Counted from the first letter of the stretch, positions 35,960 to 45,513 are shown. The stretch is 64,000 nt of DNA from Olavius algarvensis associated proteobacterium Delta 3 (GCA_903231505.1 CAFBRK010000169.1:62001-126000), one strand, 5' to 3'. Numbers and translations: made by a program. The notes: generated by a model not told the origin, from the letters alone.

Positions 35960-36330
35960 GTATTGGGTATTCGGTATTGGGTATTTGGTTCTAACGAAGG
36001 CGCTACAGGATCTTTGTTCAGAATACCCGGTTGGCCGGAATATCCGGGATACAGGCTACAAGATTCAGGCTCCAGGATATTGGAACTATCTGCCCTTGTT
36101 CGATTCATGAGAGCTGCATCTTGTATCATGTATCTTGCCTCCGACATCTGACATCCGACCTCCGACATCTGACACCCGACACCTGACACCCGACACCTGG
36201 CACCCGACCTCCGACACCCGACACCCGACACCTGACACCCGACACCTGGCACCCGACACCTGTGCCCTGCAAGTATCCAGCATCCAGAATCAAGTATCGA
36301 ATACCCACTGCCCACTACCGGATCACGTAT
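35956..36330. repeat. Degenerate-word array between lgt and the TPR gene
   Basis: Starts with variants of GGTATTGGGTATTCGGTATT, then TACAAGATTCAGGCTCCAGG, then at about 36145-36262 more than ten near-copies of ACACCTGACACCCGAC and relatives, and ends with CAGCATCCAGAATCAAGTAT. Stop-free frames here are artefacts of the repeats. No gene. Confidence 0.75.
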
Positions 36331-36339
36331 TTTCCGCGC

Positions 36340-37371
36340 CTATTTTTTATCTGTCGGCGACATCTGTTCCCTTCGGTCCAGAGCCAGGGCCAGGTTCGCT
36401 TTGATGATGCGTTGAAACTTCAGGCTGCTGTCCGGGGGTATCGTTTCAATGGCCTGCTGAAACGATTCAATGGCAAGCTCTATGTACTCGTTGGATTTCG
36501 TTACAACAGACAGATTGTTATACACCAGGCCCAGATTATTCATCGCCAGAGCGCAATCAAACGGATGTCTTTCGGGATGGAATCCGGTCCTTGCCGCTTC
36601 AAAGGCACGGACCGCTTCCTTCAGATACGTTGCCTGTCGATCCCCCGAGGCAAGTCCCATGAGAATCGCTCCAATGTTGTTTTGGGAGATGCCGTACTCG
36701 AATGGATTGCGCTCCAGGGTGTAGACCGGCAAGGTGGCCTCGAAGGCATCCTTTGCATGGGACAGGTTTCGGCGGGAATCGGTTACTTCCGCCAGATTCC
36801 GGTAGGCTAAACCGGTCGTTTTCTGAAGACGTGCGTACATGTCCGGGTCGCCTTTTAATGTAAACGTTTTCATGGCTTCCCGATAGGCACGGATCGCGCG
36901 AGGATAGTATTCCCTGGGATTTCGAAGCACGGCCAGCTCGCTGTAGACGGCACCCAGATCCTTTTGAAAATGGCCATATTCATTGGATGTGGCATCGGGG
37001 GCCACACTGCCCAACGCCGCTTCCAGGGCCATGGCGCCGGCTTTCAGGTTTGCTGCGGTGTCTTTCGATGTTGCCAGCTCCAGGTAGCAGGTGGCGAGTT
37101 TGCGTTGGATGTCGCCGTAGAGCGCCGGTGCTCGATCCGATGGCAGGTTCAGCAGTATCTCCCGGTAGATCGGAATCGCTTCATGGAACCGGCCGGCATC
37201 CAGGAGGGCGTCGGCACTGATCAGCGCCTGCTGCTGTTTGAGGCGCATCTGCGTATCCTGCTGCCGGACATAGGCCCGCAACAGAACCATACCGGCCAGG
37301 GATAGACACGCCAGAGCCGCCAGGACCAGGATCAACTGTTTACGCTTTACCATGATCGCCATGGGTCCCAT
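36340..37371 (-). CDS. Membrane-anchored TPR-repeat protein
   Basis: A 343-residue protein with a single N-terminal membrane helix (LILVLAALACLSLAGMVLL) and then about six tetratricopeptide-like helical pairs. The repeats carry the wording FEYGISQNNIGAILMGLA and FDCALAMNNLGLVYNNLSVV, a pattern common in TPR proteins that count reading-frame-like family units. The function is probably scaffolding of a protein complex on the periplasmic or cytoplasmic face; orientation is not resolved. ATGs at 37371 and 37353 are both possible starts. It runs divergently from sat. Confidence 0.8.
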   Translation of the reverse strand: MGPMAIMVKRKQLILVLAALACLSLAGMVLLRAYVRQQDTQMRLKQQQALISADALLDAGRFHEAIPIYREILLNLPSDRAPALYGDIQRKLATCYLELATSKDTAANLKAGAMALEAALGSVAPDATSNEYGHFQKDLGAVYSELAVLRNPREYYPRAIRAYREAMKTFTLKGDPDMYARLQKTTGLAYRNLAEVTDSRRNLSHAKDAFEATLPVYTLERNPFEYGISQNNIGAILMGLASGDRQATYLKEAVRAFEAARTGFHPERHPFDCALAMNNLGLVYNNLSVVTKSNEYIELAIESFQQAIETIPPDSSLKFQRIIKANLALALDRREQMSPTDKK

Positions 37372-37646
37372 TATTTCACAGCCGCCTTCTGATGGTCAAA
37401 CCAAGCGGTAAAAAATCGATCTCATGTTAAAACAGATAGTTCCGGAGCGTCCCGGAGGCCGTCCGAACGGCCGTTTCCGGAGATACTGAAATCAGGCGAA
37501 CGTGTTTATAATCATTGGGAAAATAGACCTTGATTCCGCTTGACAAATAAATACAGGTTTATTATGTGGATAAATTCGGTTTAAAGGCGAACTGCCGTTT
37601 CGGACAACGGTGAATGTGAATAAACAGTGAAAGGAGAAGGGAACAA

Positions 37647-38921
37647 ATGGCGAATCTTGTACCACCCCATGGCGGAAAGGGCCTGACCATCTGCCTGCTC
37701 GAAGGCGCGGAGCTGGAAGCAGAAAAGAAAAAAGCGGAAGGCCTGAAAAAGGTTGAAATTTCCCCGCGTGTCAAAGGGGACCTGATTATGATCGGCATTG
37801 GCGGCTTCAGCCCGCTGACCGGCTTTATGACCAAAGCGGACTGGAAGAGTGTTGTCGACAATTGCCTGACGGCCGACGGGACCTTCTGGCCGGTTCCGGT
37901 ATGCCTGGACGTGACCAAGGAAGATGCGGATGCCATCAACGTCGGCGACGAAATCGCGCTGTACGATCCGGAAGGCGATGAAATCATGGCCACCATGCAG
38001 GTCACCGAAAAATTCGAGATGACCGAAGCCGACAAGACATACGAATGTGAGAAAGTCTTCATGGGTGAAGGCACCCCCACCGCCGAAGAGTTCTGGAAGA
38101 TCGCCAAGGAAGACCACCCGGGCGTTCAGATGGTGATGGGCCAGAAGGACGTCAACCTGGCCGGCCCGGTCAAGGTGCTCAGCGAAGGCGAATACCCCAC
38201 CAAGTACGCCGGCGTCTATCATCGGCCGGCCGAGTCCCGAAAGATTTTCGAAGATGCCGGATGGAGCGAAGTGGCTGCCCTGCAGCTGAGAAACCCCATG
38301 CACCGTTCCCACGAATACCTTTGCAAGATTGCCGTGGAAGTCTGCGACGGTGTGTACATCCACTCCCTGGTCGGCAACCTGAAGCCGGGCGACATTCCGG
38401 CGGAAGTGCGGGTCAAGTGTATCGACAGCCTGGTGAAGAACTACTTTGTCGGTGAAAACGTGGTTCAGGGCGGGTATCCCCTGGACATGCGGTACGCCGG
38501 TCCCCGGGAAGGCCTCCTCCACGCCGTGTTCCGCCAGAACTACGGGTGCTCCAAAATGATCATCGGCCGCGATCACGCGGGTGTGGGTGATTTTTACGGC
38601 ATGTTCGAAGCCCAGACCATTTTCGACAAAATTCCGGCCCCGGCAGAGGAAGGAAAGGCACTGCTCTGCACGCCGCTAAAGATCGACTGGACCTTCTACT
38701 GTTACAAGTGCGACGGCATGGCCTCTCTGAGAACCTGCCCCCACTCCAAGGAAGACCGGGTGCTGCTCTCCGGAACCATGCTGCGAAAAATGCTCTCTGA
38801 AGGCGGCGAGCTGCCGGATCACTTCGGCCGTGACGAAGTCGTTGCCATCCTTCGCGGTTACTACGAAGGCCTGACCGAAAAGGTCGAGATCAAGACCCAC
38901 AAGGCCGCCACCGGCGACTAA
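37647..38921 (+). CDS. sat: Sat, dissimilatory sulfate adenylyltransferase
   Basis: A 424-residue ATP sulfurylase that activates sulfate with ATP to adenylyl sulfate and pyrophosphate, the first step of sulfate respiration, in the cytoplasm. Signature motifs: [14 protein letters not shown] (QxRNPxHxxH), the GRDHAG loop in [14 protein letters not shown], and [16 protein letters not shown] probable metal-binding cysteine group ([16 protein letters not shown]) is as in sulfate reducers. No APS-kinase extension. The strong AAGGAG upstream and codon choice suggest high expression. It is separated from the aprBA-qmoABC group by outer-membrane genes, all of which run the other way from qmo. Confidence 0.97.
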   Translation: MANLVPPHGGKGLTICLLEGAELEAEKKKAEGLKKVEISPRVKGDLIMIGIGGFSPLTGFMTKADWKSVVDNCLTADGTFWPVPVCLDVTKEDADAINVGDEIALYDPEGDEIMATMQVTEKFEMTEADKTYECEKVFMGEGTPTAEEFWKIAKEDHPGVQMVMGQKDVNLAGPVKVLSEGEYPTKYAGVYHRPAESRKIFEDAGWSEVAALQLRNPMHRSHEYLCKIAVEVCDGVYIHSLVGNLKPGDIPAEVRVKCIDSLVKNYFVGENVVQGGYPLDMRYAGPREGLLHAVFRQNYGCSKMIIGRDHAGVGDFYGMFEAQTIFDKIPAPAEEGKALLCTPLKIDWTFYCYKCDGMASLRTCPHSKEDRVLLSGTMLRKMLSEGGELPDHFGRDEVVAILRGYYEGLTEKVEIKTHKAATGD

Positions 38922-38950
38922 CGACCATCGCCGCAGGCGATTACAGGAAA

Positions 38951-38992
38951 ACAAGAAAGGGAAATGCTCCAAGGAGTATTTCCCTTTCTTGT
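38951..38992 (+). terminator. Terminator of sat
   Basis: A near-perfect 20-bp stem, ACAAGAAAGGGAAATGCTCC paired with GGAGTATTTCCCTTTCTTGT, around a two-base turn and followed by TTTT. Confidence 0.85.
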
Positions 38993-39079
38993 TTTCCATC
39001 GACAACAAAATTGCCTTGCCATGGAAAGCTCCTTCTGATGAAATGGTCGGGCCAATCACAATCAAAACAAAAGGACGCT

Positions 39080-40216
39080 GTGATTCGAACCTGGATCGGA
39101 TGCATTTTTATTGTCCTGTTCACTCCGGCAATGGCACTGGTGGCGAGTACCGTCGGCGCTGCCGATTGGAAATTCTACGGCAGTGCCCGCATGACCACGT
39201 TTTACATCCAGCAAAGCGAAGATGTCCCCACCAACCCCATGTTCCAGGGGCCCGGCAACCCCTTGAACGCCGCAGACGGGGATCTGACGTGGGCCCTTCA
39301 GGGCAACAGCCGCATCGGCGCCACGGTGGAAAACGGGTCCGTGGGCGCCCGCTTCGAATACGGCGCATCCGGGGGCAATGCGAACCTTCGGCGTCTCTAC
39401 GGGACCTGGACCTATGGAAAGGGGTCTCTGCTGGCCGGTCAGGATTTTACCCCCATCACCGGCAATTTCTCCAACCAGGTCGTCCTTACCGACGCGGCGT
39501 TGTATAACATCGGCGATCCGTTTGCCGGACGGCTTCCGCAGATCAAGTGGCATACCGGCGGGTTTCAGCTGGCCCTGATCCAGCCGAATATCGTCCCGGG
39601 CAGTCAGATTAGCGGGTCCACGTACAATGCGGATACCGACTCGCTCATCCCGAAGATCGAAGCCGTGTACCGCCACGACTGGAACGGGTCGCATGTCCGT
39701 GTATTTGGCGGATACCAGACCTATGATCTGGTGAACACCGCAGACAGCAGCGTCGGGGTCGGTTCGTTTCTGTTCGGGGTTCAGGGCAAGGGCGGGTTTG
39801 GTGCCGGCGGCATTCACGCCAGCATCTATTACGGTCAAAATCTCGGCACCTACGGGAGCGTGGAATCCGGAACGCTGAGCAACATGAATTTCGATGGGGG
39901 GCTGCCGGTTTTCGAGGGCAATTCCCTCAAGGACAATAATGCCCTGATTGCCGCCCTTCAGTTCGACTGGAAGCTTACCGAGAGACTGGGCTTCGAAACC
40001 GCTGTCGGTCACCGGTGGATGAAATTGGACACGAGCACTTCCCGGGAGCAGCAAAGCTACGTGATCTATGCCCAGCTTAAGGTCATGCTGGCCTCGACCG
40101 TGAGGGTGGTTCCGGAGATCGGCTATTATGATTTCGGTGCTCTCGAGCAGGGCGCCTCCAAGCAGGAACTGGGAAATGCCGTCTATGCCGGCGCCAAGTG
40201 GCAGATCGACTTCTAA
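39080..40216 (+). CDS. Outer-membrane porin-like beta-barrel
   Basis: About 378 residues from the GTG at 39080 (AAGGA four bases upstream), giving a neat signal peptide IRTWIGCIFIVLFTPAMALV; the frame is open to 39011. The mature part alternates polar and hydrophobic residues in many short strands (WKFYGSARMTTFYIQ, GSVGARFEYGASGG, VYAGAKWQIDF) and ends in Phe, the BAM recognition signature. No specific family is recognised. It sits directly behind the sat terminator and in front of a second barrel gene, so a role in anion (sulfate) entry is conceivable but unproven. Confidence 0.8.
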   Translation: MIRTWIGCIFIVLFTPAMALVASTVGAADWKFYGSARMTTFYIQQSEDVPTNPMFQGPGNPLNAADGDLTWALQGNSRIGATVENGSVGARFEYGASGGNANLRRLYGTWTYGKGSLLAGQDFTPITGNFSNQVVLTDAALYNIGDPFAGRLPQIKWHTGGFQLALIQPNIVPGSQISGSTYNADTDSLIPKIEAVYRHDWNGSHVRVFGGYQTYDLVNTADSSVGVGSFLFGVQGKGGFGAGGIHASIYYGQNLGTYGSVESGTLSNMNFDGGLPVFEGNSLKDNNALIAALQFDWKLTERLGFETAVGHRWMKLDTSTSREQQSYVIYAQLKVMLASTVRVVPEIGYYDFGALEQGASKQELGNAVYAGAKWQIDF

Positions 40217-40218
40217 CA

Positions 40219-40240
40219 CGGATGTTTCGTAAAACATCCG
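40219..40240. other. Hairpin between the two barrel genes
   Basis: Perfect 9-bp stem CGGATGTTT/AAACATCCG with loop CGTA, two bases after the porin stop. There is no T-run, so it is not a standard terminator. Confidence 0.55.
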
Positions 40241-40271
40241 AGGGCGACAACAAAGACGGGACTAAATAAGT

Positions 40272-41144
40272 ATGCAACGACTCACGGAGCGATACATGGC
40301 CCGTGTTTTTCTGATGGGTCTTATGGTGCTTCCCATCCTCATAGCCGGGATGTCGAAACGCACGTCGGGCCAGGATTTCGGCCCCGGCAACCTCTATCAC
40401 TGGGCCTATTCTCCCGCCTTCGGCACCGGTGCCTATCAGATCGGCGACGAAGAGACGTTTGTAGTCACCGTCAAGCCGAGATTTAGACTCCGCAACATTA
40501 AAAAGCACGGATACGCGTTCAATCTACGTGTTCCCATTTCCATCGGTTTGCAGACCATCAATCCGGAGGAGTTCAATTTTCAGGGACTGGAGGAAACTTT
40601 CACCACCATCAGCGTGGTGCCCGGGGTCGAATTCTTCCTGCCTCTGACCCAGCGCTGGATGATCAGACCCTTTGCAAATGCCGGGTGGGGGACGACCGTG
40701 ACCGGGGACGAATCCGCCTGGATTTACTTCGGCGGCGTGGACAGCCGGTACACCTTCGGCTGGGGAAAGGCGGACCTCAGCCTGCTCAACGGCCTGCAGT
40801 GGTACGGTTATACGCCCAATCCCGGTGGCTCTAACGCCTTCGGCCGCTTTCTCGCCGGACTGGAGGCGGACCACCCCCTCGGCAAGGCCACCTTCAGGGG
40901 GCAGCAGCTTTTAATACGCCCCCATATTTTATATTACTGGTATTTTAACGAAATCGATTTCCAGGTGTTCCTTGAACAGCCGGTGTCGATCAATCAGGAG
41001 GTGGAAGTCGCTCTGGCCATCGGCACCAAAGACCTCCAAAAATTCTGGCTGCTGTGGGCGGATCGCATCGGCATCGGATACCGGTTCAGTGAAGACAGCC
41101 AGGGTATCCGGGTGTTTCTGCGTTCGGTATTCGACTACCCCTAA
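40272..41144 (+). CDS. Outer-membrane beta-barrel protein of unknown function
   Basis: A 290-residue protein with an N-terminal signal (VFLMGLMVLPILIAGMS) and a barrel-like mature region (FNLRVPISIGLQTINP, WMIRPFANAGWGTTVTG, GIRVFLRSVFDY). It ends Tyr-Pro after FDY. The family is not recognised. It follows the porin by 55 bases with a small hairpin between, and is probably cotranscribed. A perfect 15-bp hairpin (CTAAAATTTCCTGAA and its complement, 41141-41175) overlaps the stop codon. Confidence 0.75.
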   Translation: MQRLTERYMARVFLMGLMVLPILIAGMSKRTSGQDFGPGNLYHWAYSPAFGTGAYQIGDEETFVVTVKPRFRLRNIKKHGYAFNLRVPISIGLQTINPEEFNFQGLEETFTTISVVPGVEFFLPLTQRWMIRPFANAGWGTTVTGDESAWIYFGGVDSRYTFGWGKADLSLLNGLQWYGYTPNPGGSNAFGRFLAGLEADHPLGKATFRGQQLLIRPHILYYWYFNEIDFQVFLEQPVSINQEVEVALAIGTKDLQKFWLLWADRIGIGYRFSEDSQGIRVFLRSVFDYP

Positions 41145-41175
41145 AATTTCCTGAACCCAATTCAGGAAATTTTAG
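41141..41175. other. Hairpin overlapping the stop of the barrel gene
   Basis: Perfect 15-bp stem with loop CCCAA; arm CTAAAATTTCCTGAA. The downstream TTTTC run is short, so weak termination is possible. Confidence 0.6.
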
Positions 41176-41182
41176 TTTTCTA

Positions 41183-41544
41183 AAACGGGAGAAATGGCGG
41201 CTACGGATCGGCGGCACGTTGCTGATTCGTGATGCGGAAATCGAACTCAGCCAGCCCGGGGTTTCGACCTCCGACAAGAATGTGGGTTTTGCCCCACTGA
41301 TCTTCTTCTCGGGAGAGTATGCATTTGCGAAACGCTGGACCGGGATTCTCGATTTTGACGGGTTGGCTGGAGGACCGGGCCGGGCCGGGCCCTGGATCTG
41401 GCCATTAAGGTCCGATACAATCTCACCGATCGGTGGGGCCTCGGTGTGGGTTACCGGACCCTGGAAGGCGGCGTGGATACCGACGACACCTACAATATCG
41501 CCTGGCTGAACTATCTGTTTCTGTCCGTTTCCTATCGCTTCTGA
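41183..41544 (+). pseudogene. Remnant of an outer-membrane beta-barrel gene, 5'-truncated and frameshifted by a 5-bp repeat
   Basis: Readable residues begin EKWRLRIGGTLLIRDAEIEL without any start or signal peptide and continue to FAKRWTGILDFDGLAGGPGRA. Frame then changes and the typical barrel end follows: LDLAIKVRYNLTDRWGLGVG, then WLNYLFLSVSYRF. The break lies in GGGCCGGGCCGGGCC, and loss of one 5-base GGGCC unit would rejoin the frames exactly. The C-terminal part ends in Phe as outer-membrane proteins do. Confidence 0.7.
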
Positions 41545-41784
41545 AGCAGTTGACAGAATTCCGTTCCGACAAGGTCCAGGGTGTGGATTTTTCTCTGCAA
41601 GATGAATCTTACGGCGTCATACCGGAGCCTCTCCGCTTGAACAGTTTTGGCAAAGGCACACCACGCTTTCCCGCAAAGGCCCACGGACCCATCATTTTCC
41701 TCCATCCGATACGTGATGTACGGGTGCCGTCGTGAAGTCTGAGGCGAATTTTTCACATCTTGCAGAGAAAAATCCACACCCTGG

Positions 41785-41829
41785 ACCCTACCTTCAATCG
41801 CAACATATTTATGGCAACTGCTATAAATA
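41785..41829. repeat. Solitary end of the TATAGC mini-element
   Basis: CCTACCTTCAATCGCAACAT continuing to ATGGCAACTGCTATA: the same end (with the leading CCTACCTT) as at 5459-5499 and 22866-22897. It lies in the 41545-41960 gap, otherwise without a gene; open frames there are not protein-like. Confidence 0.65.
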
Positions 41830-41903
41830 GAAGCGAATACCCGATCCCCAGCCTGCCGGGGCGAAGCTTCGGAGGAGCGAAGACCGGTACCCAATTCCAA
41901 AAA

Positions 41904-41942
41904 AAAAGAACGGAAGCCGTTGCTCGGCTCCCGTTCTTTTTT
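41904..41942 (-). terminator. Terminator of the qmoABC operon
   Basis: Stem AGAACGGAAGCCG paired with CGGCTCCCGTTCT (one wobble) around TTGCT, with A/T runs on both sides, so it works on minus after qmoC and could work on plus. Confidence 0.85.
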
Positions 41943-41960
41943 ACGGTTTTCTGTTTTGAA

Positions 41961-43109
41961 TTATTTCCGTCCCGAGTACTCGTTGTACGTCATGGCGACC
42001 GTCCGATAGACCAGGTGGCCCAGCTTGGAGAACGGGGTGTAGGCAAACAGCGCCCAAATGAGCAGCAGATGCACAAAGTAGATCACATAGGTCGGGCCGG
42101 CCAAGCCGCCCAGTCGCGCCATCTGGGTCGCCATGCCCGTCAGGCCGAGGCCCAGCACCAGGCCGATGAGATACCAGTCCCAGTAGCTAGACCCCCTGTC
42201 GGTTTTGGCGAGGCGATTTTTCAGGAGGAGAAAGCCGCCGATAATCAGAGCGACGCCGCTGATATTGCCGAGCCACTTGACCGGGCTGAGCTGGCTGTAG
42301 GGGCCCTCGATATGCAGAATCCATTCGGCGACAAAAAAGCAGTTCGTGACGATAAACAGTCCGATAAAGGAGAATAGGACCATCATATGGGCTGTCGAGC
42401 GCGCCCTGTTTTCAGTGCACTGGTCAAACTGCTGGTGCTTGATAATTTTCGGGACGACCCGCCCGATGGCTTTTACAAACTCCATCGGTTCGAATTCGGT
42501 TTTATCGGTTTTCCCCTCGGCCACCGCGTTGGCGTGAATATCCATCACGAATCGCTTCAGTCCCAAGCCGAAAATACCGATCGCTGCAAAGAAGGTGGGC
42601 ACCATGATAATGTCCACCAGATAGTTGTTGATGAAATGGGATTGCCATATCACGTCGCCGTGGGGGGCGAAGTTGAGCCAGTCGATTCCGAACATTTTCA
42701 GGATCAGTCCCAGCCCGATAAATATCGCAGCCGGGACGGCCAGCAATACCGGCAGCATTTTCGGATTGGCCACGGCTTTGGCAAGACCCTTGGGGGTAGA
42801 GTATTCATTGACGGCGTAGGCACGGATGGCCGCCAGGACCTCAGCCGGCTTGGCGCCCCTCGGGCACCGGGTGGTGCAGTCTCCGCAATTATGGCACAGC
42901 CAGATGTCCGCGTCTGCCACCAGCCGGTCTTTCAGCCCCCAGGACGCCGCGATCATTTCCTTTCGCGGGAACGGTTTGGTGTCCGGCGATATGGCGCAGG
43001 CCACCGAACAGGTGGCGCACTGGAAGCACTTTTTCAGGTCGCCGCCGCCGAGTGAGGCCACTTCGTTGATAAACCCCACATCCGGTTCAACCATGTGTTT
43101 TACTGACAT
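41961..43109 (-). CDS. qmoC: QmoC, membrane subunit of the quinone-interacting oxidoreductase
   Basis: A 382-residue fusion of HdrC-like and HdrE-like parts. The N-terminal hydrophilic part holds two [4Fe-4S] groups (KCFQCATCSVAC; LCHNCGDCTTRCPRG). The rest has about six membrane helices (LLAVPAAIFIGLGLILKMFG; TAHMMVLFSFIGLFIVTNCFF) that anchor the complex and bind heme b/quinol in known members. It takes menaquinol electrons and passes them toward QmoAB and AprBA. The ATG at 43109 has AGGAGG seven bases upstream. Last gene before the terminator. Confidence 0.96.
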   Translation of the reverse strand: MSVKHMVEPDVGFINEVASLGGGDLKKCFQCATCSVACAISPDTKPFPRKEMIAASWGLKDRLVADADIWLCHNCGDCTTRCPRGAKPAEVLAAIRAYAVNEYSTPKGLAKAVANPKMLPVLLAVPAAIFIGLGLILKMFGIDWLNFAPHGDVIWQSHFINNYLVDIIMVPTFFAAIGIFGLGLKRFVMDIHANAVAEGKTDKTEFEPMEFVKAIGRVVPKIIKHQQFDQCTENRARSTAHMMVLFSFIGLFIVTNCFFVAEWILHIEGPYSQLSPVKWLGNISGVALIIGGFLLLKNRLAKTDRGSSYWDWYLIGLVLGLGLTGMATQMARLGGLAGPTYVIYFVHLLLIWALFAYTPFSKLGHLVYRTVAMTYNEYSGRK

Positions 43110-43166
43110 TTGCAAACCTCCTAGTATAGATCGGGTGGTTGGTGCCGCTCACAAAAGCCGCGCCGC

Positions 43167-45503
43167 TTAGAACCCCTTGAACGGGTTCGGTCCGAGTTCC
43201 TCGATCATTTCCACAAATTCATTGATGATTTGCGGGATCTTGTCGTATTCGTCGATGGCCACCTGGAACTGGGCGACGCGCTCGTTCTCGAGCGCGAGGC
43301 TGGCCAGTGCGTCACCGATTTTCTTGACCCGAATTTCGGCCAACTCGCTGCCTTTGACGAAATGGCACTGGTAGTCGTCGCCGTGCTTGCAGCCCATCAG
43401 GAAGACGCCGTCCATTCCCACGGACAGGGCGTCCTTGATCCAGATCACATTGACCGATCCGAGACATCGCACCGGGATGAACCGGACATCGGCCGAATAC
43501 GACAGCCGGTTGAGCCCGGCGATGTCGATGGCCGGGTAGGCGTCGTTTTCGCAGATCAGGCCCAGGACCCGCATCGGCGGCTCTTCGTAATCGTCTTCGG
43601 AAGGAACCCCGATGTTTTTGACCATGGAACCGATGCTGTCGATGTTGTAGTCGGCGAACCCGATGATCCGCTCCGGGCAGGCGCCCATGCAGGTGCCGCA
43701 GCGCCGGCATCGGGAGGGGTTCGGTTTCGGAGTTCCCTTTTCATCATCGTCCAGGGCGCCGAACGGGCACTCTTCCGTGCACCGCTTGCACTGGGTACAG
43801 CGCTGGAAGAAGAAATCCGGATAGGTCAGATCGCCGGAACGCGGATGGACCGACATGCCACGATTCACCGATTCGAGGCACTGAATCGCCTTCAGAGCGG
43901 CTCCGGAGGCGTCTTCGATGGACTCTTCCACGGTCATGCTCCGGCGGACGGCACCGGCGGCGTAAATGCCGGTCCTCTGGGTCTCATAGGGAAAGCAGAT
44001 GAAGTTGGAGTCGACGTATCCGTCGAACAGGCCGATGTCCCTGAAGGCGGGACCCTGACGGTAGGCCATGTTGACCACCGGGTCTTCCACCGTCGCCGGG
44101 ACCATGCCGGTGCCCAGCACAACCATGTCGGCCGTGATCCCGAGCGTTTCACCCAGGAGGGTGTCGCTGGCTTCCACGATGAGTCCACCACCGTTTTTGG
44201 ACACGCTGACCACTTCACCCTTGGTCAGGAAAATACCGGGATCCTGTTGAATGTTTTTGTAAAAATTCTCCTGGAGTTCAGGGGTTCTCATGTGCTGGTA
44301 GATCACGAAGGCCTTTCCGTCGTCATAGTCCTCCCGGACGTACTTGGCCTGCTTTAGGGCAACCAGACTGGTAACCGCACCCGCGTAAGCGAAGTCCGAA
44401 TCGTCACCATCGACACCGGGGCTCTGGACAAATACGACGGATTTGGCTTCTTTCCCGTCGGAGGGGCGGACGATCTTTCCGGCCTTGGCGATTTCTTCGA
44501 ACTGGTCATTGGTGACCACGTCCGGGCTCTCACCAAACCCCAGATGCGCAAATTCACCCGCTTTTGGTCGGTAGGGCTGCCAACCTGCGGCCAGCACTAC
44601 GGCGCCGAATTTATCCCCATCCGGATCGAACTGAAGGATGTCCTCTTTACCCTCGTTGTATTCGAGGAAGGCCTTGTGCAGAGACTCGGCGTCCAGCTCC
44701 TTTCCACTTTCGTCGACTTTCATTTCATCCGGCAGCGGATAGGGCACGTCGAAGGGAATCTTCTGACCCGGCGTTTTGAGCGTGACCGTATAGTTGCCGG
44801 GCTCTCCGGCCAGACGGGCCACCATCGTTCCGGTTCTGACGGTGATCTTGTCGCTGGCTTCCACCGCCGAGATCGTCTCCTGCACCCGGGGCGTGGAAAG
44901 CGCGTCATAGGGATCGCTGGCCGGCAGTTGTTTCCGCCATTGGGTGGCATGGCCGCCCAGCTGGTCTTGCTTCTCGACAATGGTCACTTCATAGCCGGTC
45001 GCTGCTGCGTCGAGGGCTGCGGTCATGCCGGACATGCCGCCGCCGATGACCAGAATCTTGCGGCTGAAGGTCTCCATCTGGTAGGCCTCGGGCAAATCGA
45101 CCTTTTCGACCCGGGCCATGCCCATCTTCACGTAGTCCTGGGCAAGCATCTGGACACGATCGAAATGCACCCCGTCATCCTTCTGGTCTTCCTCCAGCTT
45201 GGGAAATTCACTGCGCGGGTGGGACCAGACCACCTGTTCGCGAAGATTGACCCGGTCCACAATGCAGCCGTCGAAGCGGAACACATCGTAATTGACCCGG
45301 CGTGAGCAGGCCGCCAGCACCAGCGTGTTGGTACCTTCGGCAATGTCGCTTTTCAGAAATTCCACGCCCTCCTTGGAACAGAGGAAGGGGTGCGTTTTGA
45401 CCGGCAGCCCTTCTTCCTCCGGAACACCTTTCAGTGCCTCGATATCAAGGGCTTCCCCGATGCCGCATCCTTCGCAGATATATACACCATACTTTTTATC
45501 CAT
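43167..45503 (-). CDS. qmoB: QmoB, HdrA-like flavoprotein subunit with MvhD-like tail
   Basis: A 778-residue cytoplasmic subunit. FAD-binding motif: ILVIGGGMSGMTAALDAAATGYEVTIVEK. Two ferredoxin-type clusters: CTQCKRCTEECPFGAL and CRRCGTCMGACPERI. The C-terminal MvhD-like domain (about residues 640-778) has CLGSVNVIWIKDAL and GCKHGDDYQCHFVKGSELAEIR. Motifs and length match the QmoB of sulfate reducers. It lies between qmoA (10 bases) and qmoC (57 bases) on minus, and forms the Qmo complex thought to donate electrons to APS reductase. Confidence 0.96.
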   Translation of the reverse strand: MDKKYGVYICEGCGIGEALDIEALKGVPEEEGLPVKTHPFLCSKEGVEFLKSDIAEGTNTLVLAACSRRVNYDVFRFDGCIVDRVNLREQVVWSHPRSEFPKLEEDQKDDGVHFDRVQMLAQDYVKMGMARVEKVDLPEAYQMETFSRKILVIGGGMSGMTAALDAAATGYEVTIVEKQDQLGGHATQWRKQLPASDPYDALSTPRVQETISAVEASDKITVRTGTMVARLAGEPGNYTVTLKTPGQKIPFDVPYPLPDEMKVDESGKELDAESLHKAFLEYNEGKEDILQFDPDGDKFGAVVLAAGWQPYRPKAGEFAHLGFGESPDVVTNDQFEEIAKAGKIVRPSDGKEAKSVVFVQSPGVDGDDSDFAYAGAVTSLVALKQAKYVREDYDDGKAFVIYQHMRTPELQENFYKNIQQDPGIFLTKGEVVSVSKNGGGLIVEASDTLLGETLGITADMVVLGTGMVPATVEDPVVNMAYRQGPAFRDIGLFDGYVDSNFICFPYETQRTGIYAAGAVRRSMTVEESIEDASGAALKAIQCLESVNRGMSVHPRSGDLTYPDFFFQRCTQCKRCTEECPFGALDDDEKGTPKPNPSRCRRCGTCMGACPERIIGFADYNIDSIGSMVKNIGVPSEDDYEEPPMRVLGLICENDAYPAIDIAGLNRLSYSADVRFIPVRCLGSVNVIWIKDALSVGMDGVFLMGCKHGDDYQCHFVKGSELAEIRVKKIGDALASLALENERVAQFQVAIDEYDKIPQIINEFVEMIEELGPNPFKGF

Positions 45504-45513
45504 GGATAACCTC

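Noticed and set aside
35960-36340. Several 60-200-codon frames across the word-repeat array
   Set aside because: They arise from short tandem words and translate to repeated Arg-Val-Ser/Asp-Thr strings, not proteins.
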